In this document: positions 38,701 to 47,701 of the stretch, one piece after another | Layout: each line of letters opens with the position of its first letter | Position numbering within the stretch: the first letter of the stretch is position 1 | NCBI RefSeq assembly: GCF_019021925.1 | Contig: NZ_CP058990.1 | Coordinates: 434,001 to 498,000, forward strand | Source: Cellulophaga sp. HaHaR_3_176 | GTDB lineage: Bacteria > Bacteroidota > Bacteroidia > Flavobacteriales > Flavobacteriaceae | Direction of reading: 5' to 3' | DNA: 64,000 nt | Notes under the pieces: model-generated | What the model was told of the DNA's origin: nothing | The model's input: only the letters and a program-made list of their open reading frames with translations | Databases searched by the model: none | Position numbers and translations under genes: made by a program

Positions 38701-38726
38701 AAACCCCAATGTTTCCATTGGGGTTT
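38701..38726. terminator. Terminator after fabH
   Basis: AAACCCCAATG and CATTGGGGTTT around a TTTC loop, 10 bp after the stop codon; an A run precedes it, but only three T follow. Confidence 0.75.
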
Positions 38727-38874
38727 CTATCATCATTAATGTGCACTAAACACTAACCATTAACTATAAAAATACAGCATTAACGACAAATTCAAAATAT
38801 CTTCTTCTGTAATAGACGTAATTTAATCTTAAAAGTTACGACTGTTAACATTATTTAACACGTTAATATACAAA

Positions 38875-39234
38875 ATGCAAAAAACTTTAGTAATTGGAGC
38901 TTCATTAAAACCAGAAAGATACAGTAACAAAGCCGTAAAACGACTTGTAGAAAAATCTATCAATACAGATGCTTTTGGTTTAAAAACAGGAACAATCCAT
39001 GGTATACAAATTAAAACCAATTTTAATGATTTTCAAAATATACACACTGTAACTTTATATTTAAATTCAAAAAGGCAAGTTGATTTTTATGAAAGAATTA
39101 TTAATTTGAAACCAGAAAGAGTAATTTTTAACCCAGGCACGGAAAACCCAGAATTTTATAAGTTATTAGAGGATAAGGGTATACAGGTAGAAGTAGCATG
39201 TACACTTGTTTTGCTAGCTACAGATCAATTTTAA
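38875..39234 (+). CDS. CoA-binding domain protein
   Basis: 119 residues of a single Rossmann-type CoA_binding_2 domain: MQKTLVIGASLKPERYSNKA at the N-terminus, then RVIFNPGTENPEFYKLLEDK and VEVACTLVLLAT. Small stand-alone members of this family (YccU-like) bind CoA, and their role is not settled. The stop overlaps by one base the ATG of the next gene (TAATG). Confidence 0.85.
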   Translation: MQKTLVIGASLKPERYSNKAVKRLVEKSINTDAFGLKTGTIHGIQIKTNFNDFQNIHTVTLYLNSKRQVDFYERIINLKPERVIFNPGTENPEFYKLLEDKGIQVEVACTLVLLATDQF

Positions 39235-39755
39235 TGTATATGAAGGCTATTTTTTTTATAATTACATTGATTAGTTTTAATTTTTTATTAAGTCAAAACT
39301 TACATTTAGATTCTTCTCTAAAGAAAATTAATGTTAAAATTGAAAAAATAGATACGACAAGGGATTGGGATGCTGTAAATAATTATGAAATAGAAAACTT
39401 TTCGTCTAATAATGCCACTCTTAAAACATATAATAAAAAAGGGGAAATTGTTAAGATGGTTTTTGAAGCAAACTACTCAACAATAAAAAAGGAAAATGTT
39501 TATTATTTTGATAATGATTTTTTAATTTATGCTTTTGAGAAAGAAATATCAAACATCATTTCAAACGATATTGATGATTTAGCTTCAGAACAAACATATA
39601 AAAGCTACTTTGAAGAAGAAAAATTGATGCGGCAATTTGATAGTTCGGATGCAGGGTGTCTTTTTTCTAATGATTATTTAAAAGCGGCAGGATCTTCTAT
39701 TGTTGATGAAGTTGGTGTTTTAAAAAGTTTAATAGTCTCCGGAGCTAAGTTTTAG
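39234..39755 (+). CDS. Secreted protein of unknown function
   Basis: I place the start at 39234, overlapping the upstream stop; an equally good ATG is at 39240 (MKAIFFIITLISFNFLLSQ, a clean signal peptide). A longer frame from 39198 lies inside the CoA-binding gene and is rejected. About 173 residues, mature part mixed alpha/beta with no Cys pair beyond one Cys (SDAGCLFSND). No family recognised. Periplasmic by signal peptide. Confidence 0.7.
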   Translation: MYMKAIFFIITLISFNFLLSQNLHLDSSLKKINVKIEKIDTTRDWDAVNNYEIENFSSNNATLKTYNKKGEIVKMVFEANYSTIKKENVYYFDNDFLIYAFEKEISNIISNDIDDLASEQTYKSYFEEEKLMRQFDSSDAGCLFSNDYLKAAGSSIVDEVGVLKSLIVSGAKF

Positions 39756-39813
39756 TATGTTAAAATTTACACCCTTATTTTGTTAATATTAATAATAAAA
39801 ACGTTTAAAATTG

Positions 39814-39821
39814 TAATTTTG
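39814..39821 (+). promoter_or_regulatory. Putative -7 box (TAATTTTG) abutting recR
   Basis: TAnnTTTG match ending 5 bp before the ATG of recR, so the transcript would be leaderless or nearly so. Confidence 0.5.
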
Positions 39822-39826
39822 AAGCT

Positions 39827-40447
39827 ATGGAATTCTCTTCTAAATTATTAGAAAATGCAGTCTACGAAATCTCTCAGTTGCCAGGTATTGGTAAACGAAC
39901 AGCATTACGATTGGCTTTGCATTTGTTAAAGCAACCAGAAGAACAAACAAGCAGATTATCTCAATCGCTTGAAAATTTAAGGACACAAATAAAATTTTGC
40001 TCTAGTTGCCATAACATATCAGATGTAGCTATCTGTGAAATTTGTGCAAATCCGAAAAGAAATGAAACTATAGTTTGTGTTGTTGAAGACATAAGAGATG
40101 TAATGGCAATTGAAAATACGGGTCAATTTAAAGGGCTATACCATGTTCTTGGAGGTAAAATTTCCCCAATGGAATGTGTAGGGCCACAAGATTTAACAAT
40201 TATGTCTTTAGTTAACAAAGTTAAAAATGGTAAAGTAAATGAATTAATTTTTGCTTTAAGCTCAACAATGGAAGGTGATACAACTAACTTTTACATTTTT
40301 AAACAATTAGAAGGTGAGTCAATAAAAACATCCACAATAGCTAGAGGTATTGCTGTTGGTGATGAGCTTGAATATGCAGATGAGGTTACCTTAGGGCGAA
40401 GTATCTTAAACAGAATTCCGTTCGAGAACTCGATGAAGGCAACTTAA
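39827..40447 (+). CDS. recR: Recombination mediator RecR
   Basis: 206 residues. Helix-hairpin-helix near residues 10-40 ([17 protein letters not shown]), a four-Cys zinc finger ([16 protein letters not shown]), a TOPRIM domain ([14 protein letters not shown], then YHVLGG and [12 protein letters not shown]) and a C-terminal Walker-B-like region with [17 protein letters not shown]. With RecO and RecF it loads RecA on gapped DNA. Cytoplasmic, single gene. Confidence 0.96.
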   Translation: MEFSSKLLENAVYEISQLPGIGKRTALRLALHLLKQPEEQTSRLSQSLENLRTQIKFCSSCHNISDVAICEICANPKRNETIVCVVEDIRDVMAIENTGQFKGLYHVLGGKISPMECVGPQDLTIMSLVNKVKNGKVNELIFALSSTMEGDTTNFYIFKQLEGESIKTSTIARGIAVGDELEYADEVTLGRSILNRIPFENSMKAT

Positions 40448-40533
40448 AATTAGTTAAAATAAATACAGTAAAAAGTTGATTTTTTTATTATTTTCGCAAA
40501 AAAGTATTATAAATAAGTATAGTAATTGATAAT

Positions 40534-41904
40534 ATGTCAAAGTTTGAATTGAAATTACCGCAAATGGGAGAGAGTGTTGCAGAGGCAACATTAACAACTT
40601 GGTTGAAAGAAGTTGGTGATACCATTGAAATGGATGAAGCTGTTTTTGAAATCGCTACTGATAAGGTAGATTCTGAAGTTCCTAGTGAGGTAGAAGGTGT
40701 TCTGTTAGAGAAACTTTTTAATATAGATGATGTTATTTCTGTAGGTCAAACAGTTGCTATCATTGAAATTGAAGGGGTAGAAGAAATCTCAAGTGAAAAG
40801 TTGAGTACAACTTCTGAAAATAGTACTTCTGAGGCACAAGAAATTGAAAAGAGTATTGATGATGTTAAAGAAGCTGTAAGTGCAACGGCGGCTTCAACAA
40901 ATGATTATAGCGCTACAGATCGTTTCTATTCTCCATTAGTTAAAAATATAGCTAAAGAAGAAGGTGTTTCTTTGTCTGAACTTGATAACATTTCAGGAAC
41001 AGGAAAAGAAGGTAGAGTGACTAAAACAGATATTCTAGATTATGTAGCCAATAAAGGAGTTTCGACTAAAGAAACAACTACAAAAGAAGTTGAGAAGGTG
41101 TCAGTTGTAGATTCTCAACAAGCAATACATAAAGTAGCTCAAGAAGAAAATAAACAACCTAAAAAAGAAGTTGTTAAAGCAGAAGTTACAGCTAATGGAG
41201 ATGAGGTAATCCCGATGAGTAGAATGGGGAAACTTATTTCACAATATATGGTAGATAGTCTTTCGACATCAGCTCATGTTCAAAGTTTTATAGAGGTTGA
41301 TGTTACTAATCTCGTAAACTGGAGAAATAAAGTAAAGACTTCTTTCGAAAAAAGAGAAGGAGAAAAGTTAACCTTTACTCCGATTTTTATGGAAGCTGTT
41401 GCAGTAGCTTTAAAGAAGTATCCAATGATTAATATTGCAGTTAGTGGAGATTCTATCATTAAAAAGAAGAATATTAATATAGGTATGGCAGCAGCATTAC
41501 CCGATGGTAATTTGATTGTACCTGTAATTAAAAATGCAGATCAATTAAATTTAGTTGGTATGGCAAAAGCCGTTAATGATCTTGCATCAAGAAGTCGCGA
41601 GAATAAATTAAAGCCAGATGAGATTAAAGATGGTACATATACAGTAACTAATGTTGGTACATTTGGTAGTGTGTTTGGTACTCCGATTATTAACCAACCA
41701 CAAGTAGCAATTTTGGCATTAGGTGCTATTCGAAAAGTACCTTCGGTTATAGAAACTCCTGAAGGAGACTTTATTGGTATTCGAAGTAAAATGTTTTTAT
41801 CGCATAGCTACGATCATAGAGTAGTGAATGGAGCTCTTGGTGGTATGTTTGTAAAAGCAGTAGCCGATTATTTAGAAGCTTGGGATGTAAATAGAGAGAT
41901 CTAA
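40534..41904 (+). CDS. 2-oxoacid dehydrogenase E2 acyltransferase
   Basis: 456 residues. Lipoyl domain 1-78 with the modified Lys44 in EIATDKVDSEVPSE; a linker of about 50 residues; E3/E1-binding domain about 131-170 (SPLVKNIAKEEGVSLSELDN ... GRVTKTDILDYV); catalytic core about 225-456. The active-site motif reads SYDHRVVNG, with His428 present but Asn432 where most E2 proteins have Asp (HxxxDG). The core's IPMSRMGKLISQYMV is closest in style to branched-chain or acetoin-type E2. No E1 or E3 gene is adjacent, so the complex cannot be assigned. Confidence 0.9.
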   Translation: MSKFELKLPQMGESVAEATLTTWLKEVGDTIEMDEAVFEIATDKVDSEVPSEVEGVLLEKLFNIDDVISVGQTVAIIEIEGVEEISSEKLSTTSENSTSEAQEIEKSIDDVKEAVSATAASTNDYSATDRFYSPLVKNIAKEEGVSLSELDNISGTGKEGRVTKTDILDYVANKGVSTKETTTKEVEKVSVVDSQQAIHKVAQEENKQPKKEVVKAEVTANGDEVIPMSRMGKLISQYMVDSLSTSAHVQSFIEVDVTNLVNWRNKVKTSFEKREGEKLTFTPIFMEAVAVALKKYPMINIAVSGDSIIKKKNINIGMAAALPDGNLIVPVIKNADQLNLVGMAKAVNDLASRSRENKLKPDEIKDGTYTVTNVGTFGSVFGTPIINQPQVAILALGAIRKVPSVIETPEGDFIGIRSKMFLSHSYDHRVVNGALGGMFVKAVADYLEAWDVNREI

Positions 41905-41921
41905 ATTTTCAAAATAATATT

Positions 41922-41955
41922 AAAAAGGCTTTAGGTTAATTTCTAAAGCCTTTTT
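41922..41955. terminator. Bidirectional terminator between convergent genes
   Basis: AAAAAGGCTTTAG and CTAAAGCCTTTTT around an eight-base loop, 18 bp after the E2 stop and ending at the stop of the - strand barrel gene. Confidence 0.85.
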
Positions 41956-42795
41956 TTATTTTAATTCAAAAAATACACCGCTATTTATAGATGGTGCTGC
42001 CGCGATGTTTTTAGCATTAAAAGCAGAATCTACACCTAATGAGATGCCAATTTTATTAGTTACTTTATAAGCACCTTCAAAACCAAAACTTGTATATTGA
42101 ACATTGTTTCCGAAAATATTACCTTGATTTGTGGTGTTGTTGGCTATAGGATTATTATTTAAAGAGGTTACATTGTTCAACTTAGCTATTCCCCAAAACT
42201 TTGAATTAAATAATAAAACTCCAAATTCCAAACCAGTTCTAAATTCATCAGAAAAATTATTAGTTCTATTATTTATACCAATATAGGCTTTAGAATAGTA
42301 CGGTGTATTGTTAAATGAAGATGAGTAGCCTAGTTCAGTAGTTAGTAATTGGTTGAATTCTCCATCACCTGTATTGAAGCTACTATCGCTACCAGCATTA
42401 TTTACCCCTGTAGGTAAGCCAAATTTTAAAGTGGTAGAAAGTGCCCAGTTGTCCTTCTTTAAAATTCCATAACGAAAACCGATATCAATATCTCCGATAG
42501 AATTTAAAGTTTCATTATTGTTAAGTTTTATCTGTTTGTTACTAGCAAAAAAAGGAATGTATGTAAGTGCGTCTATCTTTTTAGTTATACCATATTCACC
42601 ATAAATACTAAGGTTAAAATAACTTTTTTCACTGTTATCTTTAATGTCTCCAGAATTGGTGTAATGTTGATCATAGTTTAAATTCCAAGCAGCTACTTTT
42701 AAAAAAGCATTGTTTTTTCCTTTAGTCCATTGAGCAACTGATATTTGATAAGAAAACAAAAGTAGTATGGCTATTAAAATTGATTTGATTTTCAT
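41956..42795 (-). CDS. Putative outer-membrane beta-barrel protein
   Basis: 279 residues with a signal peptide (ILIAILLLFSYQISVAQ). The mature sequence consists of alternating strands with aromatic girdle residues, for example NLSIYGEYGITKKIDALTYI, DIGFRYGILKKDNWALSTTL and TSFGFEGAYKVTNKIGISLG, ending SGVFFELK with the C-terminal strand expected for a barrel. It resembles MetA-pathway/transporter-like barrels found widely in Bacteroidota. Substrate unknown. Confidence 0.78.
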   Translation of the reverse strand: MKIKSILIAILLLFSYQISVAQWTKGKNNAFLKVAAWNLNYDQHYTNSGDIKDNSEKSYFNLSIYGEYGITKKIDALTYIPFFASNKQIKLNNNETLNSIGDIDIGFRYGILKKDNWALSTTLKFGLPTGVNNAGSDSSFNTGDGEFNQLLTTELGYSSSFNNTPYYSKAYIGINNRTNNFSDEFRTGLEFGVLLFNSKFWGIAKLNNVTSLNNNPIANNTTNQGNIFGNNVQYTSFGFEGAYKVTNKIGISLGVDSAFNAKNIAAAPSINSGVFFELK

Positions 42796-42909
42796 TTTTA
42801 AAATTATTGATTATTTAAAAATTTGGTCGAAAATATTATAAATAATTACAATTTTAGATTTTATAATAAGAATAAAATATATTCAATTTTTGCTTTTTGT
42901 TGAAAGCAG

Positions 42910-42917
42910 TATCTTTG
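42910..42917 (+). promoter_or_regulatory. Putative -7 box (TATCTTTG) for the exonuclease gene
   Basis: TAnnTTTG match ending 18 bp before ATG 42936. It lies inside the longer possible frame that begins with TTG at 42897, which argues against that start. Confidence 0.55.
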
Positions 42918-42935
42918 TTAAAATTCTTATATATA

Positions 42936-43712
42936 ATGCAGTTAAAATTAACCCGCTCAATTTGTTTTTTTGATTTAGAAACAACAGGTATTAATGTAGC
43001 GAAAGATAGAATAGTAGAAATTGCAATTCTTAAAATACACCCTAACGGAAATAAAGAAAGTAAAACTTGGCTTGTAAATCCAGAAATGATAATTCCTGAA
43101 GAGGTAATTTTAGTTCATGGTATTACAAATGAAAAAGTAGCAAATGAGCCTACCTTTAAAGAGCTTTCGAAAGAAATTTACTCAATGATAAAGGATTGTG
43201 ATTTAGGAGGTTTTAATTCTGATCGTTTTGATATACCCTTGTTGGCAGAAGAAATGCTAAGAGCTGAGGTAGATTTTGATATGAAAAATACAGTTTCTGT
43301 AGATGTGCAGACTATTTTTCATAAAATGGAAAAAAGAACTTTAAGTGCTGCTTATAAATTTTATTGCGATAAAAATTTAACTGATGCTCATAGTGCAGAA
43401 GCTGATACCAATGCTACTTATGAAGTTCTATTATCGCAGTTAGATAGATACCCAGACTTAGAAAATAATGTAAAAAAATTAGCAGAATTTTCATCTCATA
43501 AAAGAACTGTTGATTTTGCAGGTTTTATTATTTATGACGAGGATGATGAAGAGGTTTTTTCTTTTGGAAAACATAAAGGAAAAAAAGTACACGATGTTTT
43601 GGCAAAAGAGCCAGGTTATTTTAGTTGGATTTTAAATGCAGATTTTCCATTGTACACAAAAAAGATTTTAACTCAAATAAAGTTGAGTAAATTAAATAAC
43701 AAGTTAGGATAA
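42936..43712 (+). CDS. DEDDh 3'-5' exonuclease (DnaQ-like) with DUF3820 tail
   Basis: 258 residues from ATG 42936. Catalytic residues: Asp and Glu in FFDLETTG, Asp in GFNSDRFDIPLL, and His plus Asp in DAHSAEADTNATY, the DEDDh arrangement of DnaQ/RNase T/ExoX. The C-terminal about 60 residues (VFSFGKHKGKKVHDVLAKEPGYFSWIL) match DUF3820, often fused to such exonucleases. A stand-alone proofreading or repair exonuclease; not fused to a polymerase. Overlaps the next gene by one base (TAATG). Confidence 0.9.
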   Translation: MQLKLTRSICFFDLETTGINVAKDRIVEIAILKIHPNGNKESKTWLVNPEMIIPEEVILVHGITNEKVANEPTFKELSKEIYSMIKDCDLGGFNSDRFDIPLLAEEMLRAEVDFDMKNTVSVDVQTIFHKMEKRTLSAAYKFYCDKNLTDAHSAEADTNATYEVLLSQLDRYPDLENNVKKLAEFSSHKRTVDFAGFIIYDEDDEEVFSFGKHKGKKVHDVLAKEPGYFSWILNADFPLYTKKILTQIKLSKLNNKLG

Positions 43713-44620
43713 TGCGTATCCTTATCTTTTTACTTATAATAGTAGGGCCTTTAAATGCTCAAGAAATTTATTTTGACGGCATTGTTTATGATAGTAAATC
43801 TAAAGAAACAATCCCATTTGTTAATTTAAGCTTCTTAAATACTCTTAAAGGAACATCTTCAGATGAAGAGGGTCATTTTTTTATGGATTTACCTTCTAGT
43901 TTTTTAGAAAAACAAGTACATATTTCTTCTTTAGGTTATAAAGATACAGTTGTGGATGCTCAGCAAATTTTTAAAACTAAAAAGATAAATTTAATACCAG
44001 AATCTTTTGAGTTGAATGAAGTCGTGGTTTCGCAAACCTTAGGTGATTCAGATGTTTTAAACCCTATAAGTAGTTATAGTGTTACAAGTGGTTTTTCATC
44101 ATCTTCTACGCCTTGGGTTCTGGCTATGTATTTTCCAAACATAGGTTCACAAAAAAAGTATGTTGAGAAAGTCACTATTTTTTTTCAAAAGAATCCGAAA
44201 TTCAAAAGAGAGTCAGCAAAATTTAGAATTAGGTTGTATAATGTAGATCCTAAAACAAAACAACCTACTAATGATATTTTATATAAGAGTATTATACTAG
44301 AAACTGAAAAAGGTAAAGATTACGCTTCTATAGACTTAACTAGTTTAGGTTTGAAAATGTCACAACAAGGAGTTTATGTAGGTTTAGAATGGCTTTTTGT
44401 ACCCCATAACTGGTATAAGAATTCGGAAAAACATAATATAACAAACAAAGTGGTGGTTGAAGATAGGTTCGCTCCAACTTTTGGAGGCATGTATACCAAA
44501 AATCAAAACTATAAAGTAATGGTGTATGGTATGGGTAAATGGACAGATTTCGTTGTAAAATCTAAAGATAAATCTAAAAACTTTATACCAGCTATGAGTT
44601 TAAAGTTGTCGAAAAAATAA
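43712..44620 (+). CDS. Carboxypeptidase-regulatory-like domain protein, secreted
   Basis: 302 residues with a short signal peptide (ILIFLLIIVGPLNAQ). Residues about 18-100 match the CarboxypepD_reg-like domain: FDGIVYDSKSKETIPFVNLS, then VHISSLGYKDTVV and SFELNEVVVSQ. This is the N-terminal plug extension common in SusC/TonB-dependent receptors, but here no barrel follows; the remaining 200 residues are mixed beta, ending SLKLSKK. Translationally coupled to the exonuclease gene. Periplasmic or surface; role unknown. Confidence 0.82.
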   Translation: MRILIFLLIIVGPLNAQEIYFDGIVYDSKSKETIPFVNLSFLNTLKGTSSDEEGHFFMDLPSSFLEKQVHISSLGYKDTVVDAQQIFKTKKINLIPESFELNEVVVSQTLGDSDVLNPISSYSVTSGFSSSSTPWVLAMYFPNIGSQKKYVEKVTIFFQKNPKFKRESAKFRIRLYNVDPKTKQPTNDILYKSIILETEKGKDYASIDLTSLGLKMSQQGVYVGLEWLFVPHNWYKNSEKHNITNKVVVEDRFAPTFGGMYTKNQNYKVMVYGMGKWTDFVVKSKDKSKNFIPAMSLKLSKK

Positions 44621-44635
44621 AATAAAGATGCTTTT

Positions 44636-45247
44636 ATGAAGATAATTTGTATAGGAAGAAATTATACCGCACATATTGAAGAATTGCAAAATGAAAGACC
44701 TGAGGAGCCTGTTGTTTTCATAAAACCAGACTCATCGGTTTTGCCAAAAGAACAGGATTTTTATATTCCAGAATTTTCGAATGATGTTCATTACGAAGTT
44801 GAAGTTTTGGTTAAAATTAAAAAAGTAGGAAAACATATTGAGCCTGAATTTGCAAAAAACTATTATGATGAAATTGGATTGGGTATTGACTTTACAGCTA
44901 GAGACCTTCAGCAAAAATTAAAAGAAAAAGGTTTGCCTTGGGAAAAAGCAAAGGGGTTTGATGGGGCAACTGTTGTTGGAAAGTGGCTTCCTAAAACAAA
45001 TTTTAAAAATATTGATGATATAAACTTCTGTCTTTTAAAAAATAACAAAACTGTACAGACCGGTAATACTAGTCTGATGCTTTGGAAGATAGATGAAATA
45101 ATAGCTTATGTAAGTACTTTTTTTACATTAAAAAAAGGAGATATAATTTTTACAGGCACACCATCTGGTGTTGGTAAAATAGAAACTAATGATTATCTTT
45201 CAGGTACAATAGAAGGTGAAGAGTTGTTTAATTTGAATATTAAATAG
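44636..45247 (+). CDS. Fumarylacetoacetate hydrolase (FAH) family protein
   Basis: 203 residues, the short FAHD1-like form. Metal ligands are visible as VHYEVEVLV (two Glu) and GIDFTARD (Asp); other family segments are IICIGRNYTAHIEEL, WEKAKGFDG and IFTGTPSGVG. Family members are oxaloacetate decarboxylases, acylpyruvases or hydratases of catabolic routes. No aromatic-degradation genes are nearby, so a FAHD1-like oxaloacetate/acylpyruvate activity is more likely, by inference. First of a tight run (15 bp after the previous gene, 3 bp before the next). Confidence 0.88.
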   Translation: MKIICIGRNYTAHIEELQNERPEEPVVFIKPDSSVLPKEQDFYIPEFSNDVHYEVEVLVKIKKVGKHIEPEFAKNYYDEIGLGIDFTARDLQQKLKEKGLPWEKAKGFDGATVVGKWLPKTNFKNIDDINFCLLKNNKTVQTGNTSLMLWKIDEIIAYVSTFFTLKKGDIIFTGTPSGVGKIETNDYLSGTIEGEELFNLNIK

Positions 45248-45250
45248 GAA

Positions 45251-45589
45251 ATGATATATAGTCTGGATAAAATTAATGAGTTGGCGGATGGTGATAATGA
45301 GTTTATTCAATCTGTAGTTTCTGTATTCCTTGAAGAAGTTCCTTTAGATTTAAAAGAACTAGAAGTTGCTATAAATCAAAAAAATTATGAATCTATTTAT
45401 CAATTGGCTCATAAGATAAAACCTAATGTAGATTTGTTAGGAATGGAGCAAACTCGTGCTGCTGCTTTTGAGATTGAAAGCTTGGGTAAAAAAGGCAACT
45501 CTGGTGAAGAGATTGATAAGATATTTCCAATCTTAAAAAAAGATATTTATCAAGTGGTTTCTGAGTTAAAAAAAGACTTTGAATTATAA
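45251..45589 (+). CDS. Hpt (histidine phosphotransfer) domain protein
   Basis: 112 residues, a single four-helix Hpt domain. The phospho-accepting His is His54 in [14 protein letters not shown]. It would relay phosphate between a hybrid histidine kinase and a response regulator, but no such genes lie in the window, so it is an orphan. It overlaps cinA by one base and follows the FAH gene by 3 bp. Confidence 0.88.
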   Translation: MIYSLDKINELADGDNEFIQSVVSVFLEEVPLDLKELEVAINQKNYESIYQLAHKIKPNVDLLGMEQTRAAAFEIESLGKKGNSGEEIDKIFPILKKDIYQVVSELKKDFEL

Positions 45590-46836
45590 TGCTTGCTGAA
45601 ATAATTACTATTGGCGATGAAATTCTTATAGGCCAAATTGTAGATACAAACTCCGTTTTTATAGCTAAAGAGCTAAATAAAATAGGGGTTTCTGTTTATC
45701 AGATAACTTCTATACAAGATGATAAAGCTCATATACTTAAAGCTTTATCAGATGCAGAGTCCAGAGTAGATGTTATTATATTAACTGGTGGCTTAGGTCC
45801 GACAAAAGATGATATAACAAAACATACACTTTGTAAATACTTTAATGATGAGCTTGTTCAGAATAAAGATGTTTTAAAGCATGTTGAAGATATTTTCAAA
45901 AAGCACTTATTAAAACCGATATCTCAGGTTAATATCAATCAGTCATTAGTGCCTTCAAAAGCAAAGGTTCTGCATAATGAAAATGGTACTGCTCCAGGAA
46001 TGTGGATAAAATCAAACGGAAAAGTGTTTGTGTCATTGCCAGGGGTGCCGTTTGAGATGAAAGCTTTGATTACAGATAAAGTAGTTCCTAAAATTATAAA
46101 AGAATTTGATAGGCCTTTTATACTTCATAAAACAATTGTGACTTATGGAATAGGGGAGAGTGCTTTAGCTGAACGTATTGAAGATTGGGAAGAGAACCTT
46201 CCTGAATCTCTTAAATTGGCGTATTTACCCAGTTTAGGTAGTGTTCGTTTGCGGTTGAGTACAATAGGGAAATCTAGAGAAATTGTTGAAAGTGTAATTT
46301 CTGAAGAATCTAAAAAACTCTATGCAATTATAAAAGATGTAATTGTAGGCGAGGAAGACGATGAGTCTATTGAAGAAGTGGTGGCAAAGCTTTTAACTCA
46401 GAAAGGAAAAACATTGTCTACTGCTGAAAGTTTTACAGGAGGAATGATTGCAGAACGTATAACAGGAATACCAGGAGCATCTTTATATTTTAAAGGAAGT
46501 GTGGTTTCTTATGCGACAGAAACAAAAATAAATGTGTTGAAAGTGCCTGAAGAGGTGGTTGATGCTTATTCTGTTGTAAGCGCACAAGTTGCAGAAGCGA
46601 TGGCTGTAAATGTTCGAAAATTGCTAAAAACTGATTTTTCTATAGCTACAACAGGTAATGCAGGACCGTCAAAAGGAGATTCAAATAAGGAGGTCGGAAC
46701 AGTATTTATTGCCATTGCAACACCCAAAAATGTCATTTCTGTTAAATATATGATGGGAGTGCACAGAAAGCGTGTTGTGCAAAAGTCTGTAAATAAGGCT
46801 TTTGAGATGCTTCGTAAAGAAATTTTAAATTTCTAA
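45589..46836 (+). CDS. cinA: CinA: NMN deamidase / competence-damage protein
   Basis: 415 residues, full-length two-domain form. The N-terminal MoCF-like domain (about 1-170) has [29 protein letters not shown] and [11 protein letters not shown]. The C-terminal CinA domain (about 255-415) has [28 protein letters not shown] and [10 protein letters not shown]. It deamidates NMN in pyridine nucleotide salvage and may hydrolyse ADP-ribose-type metabolites. Starts on the last base of the Hpt stop codon. Confidence 0.94.
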   Translation: MLAEIITIGDEILIGQIVDTNSVFIAKELNKIGVSVYQITSIQDDKAHILKALSDAESRVDVIILTGGLGPTKDDITKHTLCKYFNDELVQNKDVLKHVEDIFKKHLLKPISQVNINQSLVPSKAKVLHNENGTAPGMWIKSNGKVFVSLPGVPFEMKALITDKVVPKIIKEFDRPFILHKTIVTYGIGESALAERIEDWEENLPESLKLAYLPSLGSVRLRLSTIGKSREIVESVISEESKKLYAIIKDVIVGEEDDESIEEVVAKLLTQKGKTLSTAESFTGGMIAERITGIPGASLYFKGSVVSYATETKINVLKVPEEVVDAYSVVSAQVAEAMAVNVRKLLKTDFSIATTGNAGPSKGDSNKEVGTVFIAIATPKNVISVKYMMGVHRKRVVQKSVNKAFEMLRKEILNF

Positions 46837-46868
46837 AAAAGAAGTTTGTACGTCCGAAAAAAAAGATT

Positions 46869-46876
46869 TAAATTTG
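46869..46876 (+). promoter_or_regulatory. Putative -7 box (TAAATTTG) for rpmB
   Basis: TAnnTTTG match 32 bp upstream of ATG 46909. It lies inside a longer non-ATG frame beginning at 46846, supporting the ATG. Confidence 0.55.
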
Positions 46877-46908
46877 CAGCCTGTTTAAAAATAACAAATC
46901 CTAGCGAT

Positions 46909-47145
46909 ATGTCAAAAGTTTGCGAAATTACTGGAAAAAGAGCTATGTTTGGAAATAACGTATCATTTTCCATTAACAAAACAAGGAGAAGATTCGATGT
47001 GAATCTTTCCAAAAAACGTTTCTACATCCCTGAAGAAGACCGTTGGGTTACTTTAAAAGTATCTGCAAGGGCGTTGAAATCTATCAATAAAAAAGGGATT
47101 TCTGCAGTTTTGAAAGAAGCTAAAGCTAATGGATTAATTAAGTAA
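46909..47145 (+). CDS. rpmB: 50S ribosomal protein L28
   Basis: 78 residues from ATG 46909: SKVCEITGKRAMFGNNVSFS, then TRRRFDVNLSKKRFYIPEED, VSARALKSINKKG. This is the standard length and N-terminus for bL28. First gene of a ribosomal operon with rpmG 21 bp downstream. Confidence 0.97.
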   Translation: MSKVCEITGKRAMFGNNVSFSINKTRRRFDVNLSKKRFYIPEEDRWVTLKVSARALKSINKKGISAVLKEAKANGLIK

Positions 47146-47166
47146 TCCGAAAAAAAATCTAGTAAA

Positions 47167-47349
47167 ATGGCTAAGAAAGGCAATAGAATCCAAGTGATAT
47201 TGGAATGTACGGAGCATAAAGAATCAGGACAGCCTGGTACTTCAAGATACATTACAACGAAAAACAAAAAGAACACTCCTGATAGAATTGAGATTAAGAA
47301 ATTTAATCCAATTTTAAAAAGAATGACTGTTCATAAAGAAATTAAATAA
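47167..47349 (+). CDS. rpmG: 50S ribosomal protein L33
   Basis: 60 residues ([20 protein letters not shown] ... [17 protein letters not shown]). Only one Cys remains, so this is the zinc-free form of bL33. Between rpmB and the DUF4295 gene. Confidence 0.97.
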   Translation: MAKKGNRIQVILECTEHKESGQPGTSRYITTKNKKNTPDRIEIKKFNPILKRMTVHKEIK

Positions 47350-47383
47350 TTTTTGCTCTTAGCAAAGATAAAAAAGACAAGTT

Positions 47384-47536
47384 ATGGCAAAGAAAACAGT
47401 AGCAAGTTTACAAACCAGCTCAAAAAGATTAACTAAAGCTATAAAAATGATTAAGTCTCCTAAATCAGGTGCTTATACATTTAGCGAGTCAGTTATGAAT
47501 CCTGAAGAGGTTAGTGATTGGTTGAACAAAAAATAA
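47384..47536 (+). CDS. DUF4295 small basic protein, ribosomal-cluster associated
   Basis: A 50-residue ORF: MAKKTVASLQTSSKRLTKAI, then MIKSPKSGAYTFSESVMN and VSDWLNKK. This is DUF4295, a Bacteroidota-specific family placed after rpmG. Its basic composition and position between two ribosomal genes and ftsY suggest a ribosome-associated or ribosomal protein. I recall a Bacteroidota-specific ribosomal protein named bL38 from a Flavobacterium ribosome structure, but cannot confirm here that it is this family. Followed by a terminator. Confidence 0.93.
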   Translation: MAKKTVASLQTSSKRLTKAIKMIKSPKSGAYTFSESVMNPEEVSDWLNKK

Positions 47537-47556
47537 TATATCCAATTTATTGGTAT

Positions 47557-47588
47557 AAGGCTACTTTCGTAAGAGAGTAGCCTTTTTT
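47557..47588 (+). terminator. Terminator of the rpmB-rpmG-DUF4295 operon
   Basis: AAGGCTACTTTC pairs with GAGAGTAGCCTT (one G:T) around a GTAA tetraloop, followed by T6, 20 bp after the DUF4295 stop. Confidence 0.88.
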
Positions 47589-47701
47589 ATTTTATATATG
47601 TAGTTTTTTAACCTTGCTATGCGTCTTATTAATAATTACTTTTTAATTTCAGTTTATTCTTCTGCTCATTTCATATATTTGATAAAGAATTTTTAATTAT
47701 T

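Noticed and set aside
42897-42935. TTG start at 42897 for the exonuclease
   Set aside because: It lies upstream of the -7 box at 42910-42917, so would not be transcribed from that promoter; the conserved domain begins after ATG 42936.
43712-44620. TonB-dependent receptor
   Set aside because: Only the carboxypeptidase-regulatory-like domain is present; there is no plug or 22-strand barrel in 302 residues.
46846-46908. Longer frame giving an N-terminal extension to L28
   Set aside because: The extension contains the promoter box at 46869-46876 and is absent from bL28, which starts at SKVCEITGK.
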